Below are positions 7,117-12,699 of a stretch of 12,699 nt of DNA, piece after piece. The stretch covers positions 1 through 12,699 of the forward strand of contig JAUWSP010000024.1 of the NCBI GenBank assembly GCA_030610025.1, written 5' to 3'. A program made the translations under genes and the position numbers. The notes below the pieces were generated by a model, which was not told the origin of the DNA, ran no database searches, and worked only from the letters and a program-made list of their open reading frames with translations. Each line of letters begins with the position of its first letter. The first letter of the stretch is position 1. This DNA is from Acidobacteriota bacterium (lineage in GTDB: Bacteria > Acidobacteriota > Thermoanaerobaculia > Multivoradales > JAHEKO01).

Positions 7117-9524
7117 GTGCCCCCGTCTGCGAGATTGGAGGCGGTGAAGCGCAGCTAGCGGGTTGTAGTCTGTTGATTCCGGACGTGCAGTCCGAGCCGC
7201 TGCCGATTCTGCCGGTCGAGCCGGCTCCCTGCACCCAGGCCTGCCCGGCAGGGATCAACGTGAAGGCCTATGTTTCGCTGATTGCCGAGGGGCGGTTTGC
7301 CGAGGCCCTGCAGGTCGTTCGGCAGCACTGCCCCTTGCCCGGTGTCTGCGGCCGGATCTGTCATCACCCCTGTGAAACGGTCTGCCGCAGAGGAACGGTC
7401 GACGAGCCCATCTCCATCCGCTCTTTGAAGCGGTTCGTAGCCGATCTGGCGGTGGATGAGGCTCCGCCTGCACCCTGGCCCCTGGTCGACAAGGATGCCA
7501 AGGTGGCCATCGTAGGTTCTGGCCCTGCCGGTCTGACCGCCGCTTACGATCTGCGTCGGGCCGGGTACCCGGTGACGATCTTCGAAGCGGAGGCGGAGGC
7601 GGGGGGAATGTTGCGCTATGGAATCACCGAGTATCGTCTGCCCAGAGATGTTCTGGATTCGGAGATCGCGTACCTCGCTGGGGTCGGGTTGGAGTTCGAG
7701 ACGGGCTGTCGCGTCGGCCGGGATCTGCAACTGGAGGAGATGCTCGAGCAAGGATACGTCGCGACATTGCTGGCCGTCGGGGCTCAGCGCGGTCGCCCCC
7801 TGAGGGTTCCCGGTGCCGAGGCCTGCGCGGGGGTCGAGGATGCCCTGGCCTTCTTGCGTCGAGTGAACCAAGGCGACCGCTCGCCGGTGAGGGGTCGAGT
7901 CGTCGTTATTGGCGGTGGCTCGACAGCGGTAGAGGCGGCTCGTTCGGCGCTGCGTCTCGGAGCCGACTCGGTGGACATCCTCTATCGACGCTATCGAGAA
8001 GAGCTGTTGGCCGACGAGGAGGAGATTCGGGCCGCGGAGTCGGAGGGCATCGCCTTCCGGTTCCTGGTGGCGCCGACCCGTCTCATCGTGGAGGGCGAGG
8101 CTCTCGAGGCCCTGGAATGCGTGCGGGTCGGCCTGGGCGAGCCCGACGCCTCTGGGCGTCGCAGTCCCATTCAAATTCCGGGCAGCGAGTTCAGGGTGGA
8201 AGCAGACCGGGTCCTGGCGGCGATCGGACAGGCGGCCGACCTGGAGTTCATGCCGCCGGAGATCTTGGCACAGGTGTCGGAGAACGAGTTGCTGCGAGTG
8301 GATCCTCTGACAACGATGACAGGCCTCCAGGGTGTTTTTGCCGCCGGCGATGCGGTCTCCGGCCCGGCAACGGTCATCGATGCGATCGCGGCGGGTCACC
8401 AGGCCGCTGAGGCCATCCAGCACTATCTGGAGGAGGGTAGGCCCTCGATTGCACCGCAGGCACCCGAGCTGCGGGCGCCTTTGGAGTACGGCCTGCCGGA
8501 TTCCCCTCCCCTGACGGCCGACAGAGGTCGTCCGGAGCTCAGAAGCCTGAAGGCCGGCGCCGAGTTCGCCGAAGTGGAAAGGCCCTTTGGTGAGGCGGAG
8601 GCGGTGGAGGAGGCCCGACGGTGCCTGCGTTGCGGTCCCTGTGGCGAGTGTCGGGTGTGCACCCCGTCCTGCCGGCGTCGCCACATCATGGTGCGGTTCC
8701 CCGTTGGAGATGGCTCGGCCCGTCGGGCTCCGATTCTGTTGCGAGCCCCAGGCAGCATCGCCATGAGCTTGAGCAATCAATCGAGCACGCGGGCCCAATT
8801 ACTGCCGGAGAGCAGACCTCGGCTCCTGCCCGAAGTGGCGCCGTCTGAAGGTGACTCCGTGGAGGTCTCACCCGTCAGGGTTCAGATCGTCGAGGAGCAG
8901 TGTCGAGGCTGCGGTCGCTGTATCGAGGTCTGTCCCTTCGGCGCCATCACCCTGAGCGGTGAGGGACCCGACAGCGTCGCCCGAGTCGAGCCGTCGCTCT
9001 GCCGAGGCTGCAACCTCTGCTGTGCTATCTGTCCCACAGCCGCTGCGGAGCCCAATGCGCTGTCGGTGACGTGGTGGGGGTCTCGACTTGCCGATGCCTT
9101 CGACGGCAGGGCCGAAGCCGTCAATGAGGCCGGACCGATTGTCGTCCTGGCCTGTCAGAGGCGCGCCGGGTCGATCGAACCGACCCTCTACCAGCACTCG
9201 GCGCATGTCGAGGTGATTCGATTCCGCTGTGTCGGCCAGGTCGATGCCGGGATGTTGGTCGAGCTCTACCGTAGAGGAGCCAGCAGCGTCCTGGTAGCCG
9301 GATGTCTCACCGAGCGATGCCGATTCGGCGAAGGCGCCCATCAGGCGACCGAGCAGGTGGCCAGGGCTCAGCGACTGATCTCGCTGCTGGGTGGTGGCCA
9401 AGATCGCGTGCGATCGGATTGGTCCGTGGATCGTGCCGGGGACCCCATAGAAACGCCTGTCCTACGCATGATCGCGGAAGTGTTTGGAGCGCGACCGGAC
9501 AAGACCGGTCGACAGCCCTGTTGA
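7113..9524 (+). CDS. Fusion flavoprotein: GltD/NfnB-like NAD(P)H oxidoreductase + ferredoxin + MvhD-like domain
   Basis: Encodes 803 aa in several modules. (a) 40-91: GltD-type Fe-S domain with C40/C44 and C73, C79, C83, C87, C91. (b) 129-440: two-dinucleotide-binding flavoprotein, with FAD motif VAIVGSGPAGLTAAYDLRRA (131-150), NAD(P) motif VVVIGGGSTAVEAARSAL (263-280) and the second FAD motif GVFAAGDAVSGPATVIDAI (407-425). (c) 504-520: six cysteines in 17 residues. (d) 597-641: two [4Fe-4S] ferredoxin motifs (C597/600/603/607 and C630/633/636/640). (e) 675-760: MvhD/FlpD-like domain with cysteines C681, C706, C731 and C736, and VxVIRFxCxGxVDxxMLxxxxxxGxxxVLVAGC. MvhD subunits pass electrons from hydrogenase or dehydrogenase to HdrA; here NAD(P)H oxidation or NAD(P)+ reduction is the likely partner reaction. 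No hydrogenase is visible. GGAGGTG precedes the start, which overlaps korC by ATGA. The whole-protein function is inferred. Confidence 0.85.
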   Translation: MSAPVCEIGGGEAQLAGCSLLIPDVQSEPLPILPVEPAPCTQACPAGINVKAYVSLIAEGRFAEALQVVRQHCPLPGVCGRICHHPCETVCRRGTVDEPISIRSLKRFVADLAVDEAPPAPWPLVDKDAKVAIVGSGPAGLTAAYDLRRAGYPVTIFEAEAEAGGMLRYGITEYRLPRDVLDSEIAYLAGVGLEFETGCRVGRDLQLEEMLEQGYVATLLAVGAQRGRPLRVPGAEACAGVEDALAFLRRVNQGDRSPVRGRVVVIGGGSTAVEAARSALRLGADSVDILYRRYREELLADEEEIRAAESEGIAFRFLVAPTRLIVEGEALEALECVRVGLGEPDASGRRSPIQIPGSEFRVEADRVLAAIGQAADLEFMPPEILAQVSENELLRVDPLTTMTGLQGVFAAGDAVSGPATVIDAIAAGHQAAEAIQHYLEEGRPSIAPQAPELRAPLEYGLPDSPPLTADRGRPELRSLKAGAEFAEVERPFGEAEAVEEARRCLRCGPCGECRVCTPSCRRRHIMVRFPVGDGSARRAPILLRAPGSIAMSLSNQSSTRAQLLPESRPRLLPEVAPSEGDSVEVSPVRVQIVEEQCRGCGRCIEVCPFGAITLSGEGPDSVARVEPSLCRGCNLCCAICPTAAAEPNALSVTWWGSRLADAFDGRAEAVNEAGPIVVLACQRRAGSIEPTLYQHSAHVEVIRFRCVGQVDAGMLVELYRRGASSVLVAGCLTERCRFGEGAHQATEQVARAQRLISLLGGGQDRVRSDWSVDRAGDPIETPVLRMIAEVFGARPDKTGRQPC

Positions 9525-9528
9525 GGAG
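9523..9528 (+). promoter_or_regulatory. Ribosome binding site supporting a TTG start
   Basis: GAGGAG, overlapping the stop codon of the preceding gene, lies 7 nt before TTG 9536. It supports this TTG as the start of the HdrD-like protein. The in-frame ATG at 9302 would add 78 residues read out of frame through the upstream gene. Confidence 0.75.
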
Positions 9529-9535
9529 TCGAGCG

Positions 9536-10723
9536 TTGAGAGACCTCATCCAGCTCAAGAAAGCTACGCAGGCGGCACTCTGTCTGGAATGCGGCAAGTG
9601 CAGCACCATGTGTCCCCTGGCCCGATTCGGTGGTTTCTCGGCGGCTCGCATGATGTCGATCCACGAGCCGGAGGGCGAAATCCACGGTCATGCGGCGGCA
9701 GTGCAGCGTTGCCTGACCTGCGGGGCGTGCGAAGTCCGATGTCCGCAGGGTGTTCGGTACACAGAGTTTGTTCGCGGGTTACGAGTCGAGCTACCCGAAG
9801 AGACGCGGTGGTCGTGCCCTCACGGTGCCGTGTTCCAGGAATCGGCGCGCTGGGCCGCCGAAGGAGCGGTCAACGGCCGAAACTCCAGTTGGTTGGAGGA
9901 CGGTCTGGCGGTGGCCGAGGAAGGTGAGGTCGCGCTGTTCGTCGGCTGCCTACCGCTCTTCGATGTGGTTTTCGGGTCGGAGCTGGAGGTCCAGATGGTG
10001 GAGATTGCGCGCTCCGCCGTCAGACTCCTCAATCAGCTCGGGATCGAGCCGGTAGTGGTGGCTGAGGAGCGTTGCTGTGGTCACGACCTCCTGTGGAGCG
10101 GCGAGGAGGAGACGTTCGAGAAGCTCGCTGTCGCCAATACCACTGCGTTCGAGGAGCGGGGAGTTCGCCACCTCCTGACGACCTGTGCCGAGTGCTGTCG
10201 CACCTGGCGTCTCGACTACCCCCGCTACGTGGAGAGCTACCAGCCGCGAGTTCAGCACATCTCGGAGTTCCTGGCCGAGCGATTGGAAGGTGAGAGCTTG
10301 AGTTTTCAGGATCTTGGAGAGGCCGGCACCATGACCTTTCACGATCCGTGCAGGCTGGGAAGGCAGCTGGGAGTCTTCGATGCCCCTCGGCAGGTCATGG
10401 CATCGCTGCCCGGCAGTGAGGTGGTGGAAATGGAGCGTTCGGGTGCCGATGCTCAGTGCTGCGGCACCCCGGGGTTCATTCAGTGCAATCGGGACTCCAG
10501 AAGGCTCCAGACACAGAGGTTGGCGAGCGCCGCTGCGACCGGTGCCTCGAAGTTGGTGACCGCCTGCCCCAAATGCCTGATTCATTTTCGATGTGCCCAG
10601 GCCGAGGATCGGCTCAACGAGCGGCAGGCGGCCGAGATTCAGATCGAGGATCTCACGGTCCTCGCAGCCAGTCTGCTGACGATAGACAAGGAAGCGGAGA
10701 AGGACTCACCGTCGAAACGTTAG
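9536..10723 (+). CDS. HdrD-like heterodisulfide reductase subunit (HdrC ferredoxin + two CCG domains)
   Basis: Encodes 395 aa from a TTG start. Two ferredoxin motifs come first: C16-x2-C19-x2-C22-x3-C26-P and C59-x2-C62-x2-C65-x3-C69-P, with the LCLECGKCSTMCP wording of HdrC. Two CCG domains follow. The first has C138 (FVGCLP), C180-C181-G (ERCCGHD) and C217-x2-C220. The second has C272 (FHDPCRLG), C308-C309-G (QCCGTPGF) and C344-x2-C347 (ACPKC). In HdrB/HdrD, CCG motifs bind the non-cubane [4Fe-4S] clusters that reduce disulfides; both are intact here, so catalysis of disulfide-type or related chemistry is plausible. Substrate unknown: bacteria lack CoM-S-S-CoB, so another disulfide, or a glycolate-oxidase or lactate-dehydrogenase type role, is possible. 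Position between the MvhD fusion and hdrA argues for an Hdr complex. No membrane segment is seen, unlike HdrE partners. Confidence 0.85.
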   Translation: MRDLIQLKKATQAALCLECGKCSTMCPLARFGGFSAARMMSIHEPEGEIHGHAAAVQRCLTCGACEVRCPQGVRYTEFVRGLRVELPEETRWSCPHGAVFQESARWAAEGAVNGRNSSWLEDGLAVAEEGEVALFVGCLPLFDVVFGSELEVQMVEIARSAVRLLNQLGIEPVVVAEERCCGHDLLWSGEEETFEKLAVANTTAFEERGVRHLLTTCAECCRTWRLDYPRYVESYQPRVQHISEFLAERLEGESLSFQDLGEAGTMTFHDPCRLGRQLGVFDAPRQVMASLPGSEVVEMERSGADAQCCGTPGFIQCNRDSRRLQTQRLASAAATGASKLVTACPKCLIHFRCAQAEDRLNERQAAEIQIEDLTVLAASLLTIDKEAEKDSPSKR

Positions 10724-10738
10724 AGACAGGAGAGGTTC

Positions 10739-12699
10739 ATGACAGACCAAGCCTTGCGTATCGGTGTCTTCGTTTGCGATTGCGGGCTGAACATCGCCGG
10801 CACGGTGGACACAGAGGAGGTGGCCCGCTTTGCCAGTGAGCTGCCCGACGTGGTGGCAGTCGTTCGCAATCGTTACACCTGTGCCGATCCGGGCCAGAAC
10901 GAGATCAAGAAAGCCATCGCGGAGCACGACCTGAATCGGGTCGTCGTGGCTTCGTGTACCCCGAAGATCCACGAGCCGACCTTTCGGAACTGTGTTGCCG
11001 ACGCGGGTTTGAATCCCTATCTGGTCGAGATGGCCAATATCCGCGAGCACTGCAGCTGGGTTCATATCCATGATCGGGAGGCTGCTACCGAGAAGGCGAA
11101 AGACCTCGTTCGGAGCGCTGTCGGTCGGTCTCGGGTGCTCGAGCCCCAGGAGGAGAAGGTCTTCCCTGTAAGTGACGCTGCGTTGGTCATTGGTGGGGGT
11201 GTGGCTGGCATTCAGACGGCTCTCGAGCTGGCGGATGGCGGCCATCAGGTCTATCTGGTGGAAAAGGAGCCTTCCATCGGTGGGATCATGGCGGCGCTGG
11301 ACAAGACCTTCCCGACCATGGACTGCTCGATATGAATCCTCGGCCCTAAAATGATGGATGCCGGTCGGCATCCCCGCATCGAGTTACTGGTCGATTCCGA
11401 GGTCGAGGACATCACAGGCTTCGTCGGCAACTACCGAGCCCATGTACGGCGGCGAGCCCGCTTCGTCGATACCGATGAATGCACCTCCTGTGGCGAATGC
11501 GAGAAGGTCTGCCCCGTTGTCGTTCCGGACGAGTACCAGGAAGGCCTGTCGTCGCGAAAGGCCATCTACCTGCCCTTCCCCCAGGCCGTACCCTCGGCCT
11601 ACAGTCTCGACGGAGAAGCCTGCCTGGGCTTCAATCCGATTGCCTGCGGCAAGTGCCTCGAAGTCTGTGACAAGAAGTGCATCGACTTCGACGCCAAGGA
11701 CGAGTTCCTGGATCTCGAAGTGGGAACGGTCGTCGTGGCCACCGGCATGGAGGTCTACGACCCGCGCCCGAATGACGAGTATGGCTATACCCGATTTCCG
11801 AATGTCGTCACCAGCATGGAGTTCGAAAGGCTGATCAACGCTGGCGGCCCTACCGATGGTGAATTGGTGCGGCCTTCCGATCGTCAGGTGCCGAAGCATG
11901 TCGGATTCGTGCAGTGTGTCGGGTCCAGGTCTCTCCAACGGGGCGTGCCCTACTGTTCCAATATCTGTTGCATGAACACGATCAAGGAGACGCTGCTCCT
12001 GGCGGATCACTATCCGGAGAGCCGATCGACGGTCTACTACATGGATATCCGGGCGTTCGGCAAGGGTTTCGAAGAGCTCTACCGGCGCAGCCGTGAAGCG
12101 GGTGTGCGTTACGTCAGAGGTCTGCCTGGCAATGTGAGGCAGGCACCCGAAGGAGAAGACCTCATCGTCGAGGTCGAGAACACGCTCACCGGGGCACTGG
12201 AGGAGCACCATTTGGACATGCTGGTCCTGGCGGTAGGGCTGGTACCGCGTCGATCCAACGGCAACGGCAAGCGCAGCATCGACGAGATCCTGAGCCTCTC
12301 GCACACCTCCGATGGGTTCGTCATGGAGGCTCACCCGAAGCTGAAGCCGGTGGATGCCCCGACCCGGGGGGTCTACTTCGCCGGCTGCGTCGAATCGCCC
12401 AAGGACGTCAAGGACACCGTCACCCAGGCCGGAGCCGCTGCCGGCAGGGCAGCCAATCTGTTGGGTGCCGGGGAGGTGCGCATCGAGGCCATCACCGCGA
12501 TTCTCGATCCAGACCGTTGTCAGCTCTGCACGATTTGCGCTCGGGTCTGCCCCTATCACGCCATCGAGCCGGCCGACAAGAAGAAGGGGCTCTTGCCACA
12601 TTTTGTCGAAGCGGCCTGTGCGGGCTGTGGGACTTGCGCAGCGGAATGCCCCTTCGAGGCGATCGACATGCGCCACTTTGCCGACCGCCAGGTCCTGGC
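10739..12699 (+). CDS. hdrA: HdrA, electron-bifurcating flavoprotein, selenocysteine-containing (3' end outside window)
   Basis: The visible 653 codons include one in-frame TGA at codon 199, read here as selenocysteine. N-terminal domain: FVCDCGLNI (11-19), YTCADPGQ (46-53) and [12 protein letters not shown] (71-82) match HdrA. The FAD motif is [20 protein letters not shown] (148-167), then [18 protein letters not shown] (181-198), Sec199 and [18 protein letters not shown]. An inserted ferredoxin domain has C248/251/254/258 and C303/306/310/314. A C393-x12-C406-x3-C410-C411 motif matches the unusual HdrA cluster site. Two more [4Fe-4S] motifs are C594/597/600/604 and C627/630/633/637. HdrA carries the FAD that splits electrons between ferredoxin and a disulfide-reducing arm. 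The start ATG has AGGAGAGG just upstream. Methanogen HdrA is about 650 aa, so the gene may be nearly complete or extend into an added domain. Conventional gene calling would end it at 11335. Confidence 0.93.
11333..11335 (+). other. In-frame TGA, predicted selenocysteine codon (residue 199 of HdrA)
   Basis: The codons before and after (TGC TCG ATA - TGA - ATC CTC GGC CCT AAA ATG) continue one frame and give DCSI-X-ILGPKM. HdrA homologues have DCSI-C-ILAPKM-type sequence, so TGA replaces a cysteine codon. The frame stays open for the 454 codons left in the window and includes every later HdrA motif. Seven other genes here (citE, gltA, marR, korD, korA, korC and the 803-aa fusion) stop at TGA, so reassignment of the whole code is unlikely. 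Confidence 0.88.
11336..11373 (+). promoter_or_regulatory. Predicted bacterial SECIS element of hdrA
   Basis: After a 20-nt spacer there is a perfect 7-bp stem, GGATGCC (11356-11362) with GGCATCC (11367-11373), closing a GGTC loop (11363-11366). The loop starts 27 nt after the TGA, within the roughly 16-37 nt known for bacterial SECIS elements. Its sequence, GGUC, is that of the apical loop bound by SelB in E. coli fdhF. The hairpin lies inside the coding sequence (codons for MDAGRHP), as in bacteria. A bulged U, present in the E. coli element, is not seen in this upper stem. A 3-bp lower helix GAT/ATC (11353-11355 with 11378-11380) is possible. Confidence 0.82.

Noticed and set aside
7155..8798. 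Long - strand open frame of 547 codons, and similar antisense frames at 809-1867, 4312-5586 and 5205-6464
   Set aside because: They are antisense to well-identified genes; their products are low-complexity and rich in His, Arg, Gly and Asp with no family motifs. Such frames are common in GC-rich DNA.
9302..9535. Upstream extension of the HdrD-like protein to the ATG at 9302
   Set aside because: The 78 extra residues would overlap the end of the 803-aa gene in another frame, show no homology, and lack a ribosome binding site; TTG 9536 has GAGGAG at 7 nt.
10739..11335. HdrA as a truncated 198-aa protein or a pseudogene
   Set aside because: The frame continues in phase past the TGA with every HdrA motif preserved, no other disruption, and a SECIS-like hairpin at the right distance. 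A lone substitution or sequencing error remains possible but fits less well.
11333..11335. TGA reassigned genome-wide to Trp or Gly
   Set aside because: TGA ends at least seven intact genes in the window (citE, gltA, marR, korD, korA, korC, the 803-aa fusion), each at the expected length or in coupled ATGA overlaps.
1..12699. tRNA, rRNA, CRISPR arrays, insertion sequences, attachment sites
   Set aside because: No cloverleaf, array of repeats, transposase or terminal inverted repeat was recognised; nearly all of the window is accounted for by metabolic genes.

Overview
The window reads as GC-rich bacterial DNA from an anaerobe or facultative anaerobe that handles low-potential electrons through ferredoxin and uses selenocysteine. 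The case for a bacterium is the Shine-Dalgarno sequences, a MarR regulator with a sigma70-like promoter, and a SECIS-like hairpin just downstream of a UGA inside the coding region (archaeal SECIS elements lie in untranslated regions). Gene content resembles Desulfobacterota, Acidobacteriota and similar anaerobic lineages, but the sequence alone does not fix the taxon.

Layout. (1) Positions 1-1768, + strand: the 3' end of citE and complete citF, encoding the beta and alpha subunits of citrate lyase, overlapping by ATGA. (2) 1825-1846: a hairpin terminator between convergent genes. (3) 1872-3194, - strand: gltA, a type II citrate synthase. (4) 3195-3427: a divergent regulatory gap with a putative promoter and a perfect 9-bp inverted repeat next to the start of a MarR-family regulator. 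(5) 3428-4063, + strand: the MarR regulator, which carries an unusual C-terminal four-cysteine cluster. (6) 4154-12699, + strand: a tightly packed redox operon. It encodes the delta, alpha, beta and gamma subunits of a 2-oxoacid (probably 2-oxoglutarate):ferredoxin oxidoreductase; an 803-aa fusion of a GltD/NfnB-like flavoprotein, a ferredoxin domain and an MvhD-like domain; an HdrD-like protein (HdrC-type ferredoxin plus two CCG domains); and HdrA, which runs off the right edge.

How they work together (inference). Citrate synthase and citrate lyase act on the same bond in opposite net directions. The 2-oxoacid oxidoreductase links the lower TCA branch to ferredoxin. The GltD-like/MvhD fusion, the HdrD-like protein and HdrA look like parts of a flavin-based electron-bifurcating or confurcating complex connecting NAD(P)H, ferredoxin and a thiol/disulfide or other CCG-domain substrate. 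The MarR protein may be a redox-responsive regulator of this locus.

The main discovery is in hdrA. The reading frame contains one in-frame TGA (11333-11335), exactly where HdrA proteins have a conserved cysteine (DCSI-C-IL...PKM). The frame continues unshifted to the window edge with all later HdrA motifs. A perfect 7-bp hairpin with a GGUC apical loop begins 20 nt after the TGA. TGA is the normal stop of seven other genes here, so HdrA is best read as a selenoprotein that ordinary gene callers would split. No tRNA, rRNA, CRISPR array, insertion sequence or transposase was seen.
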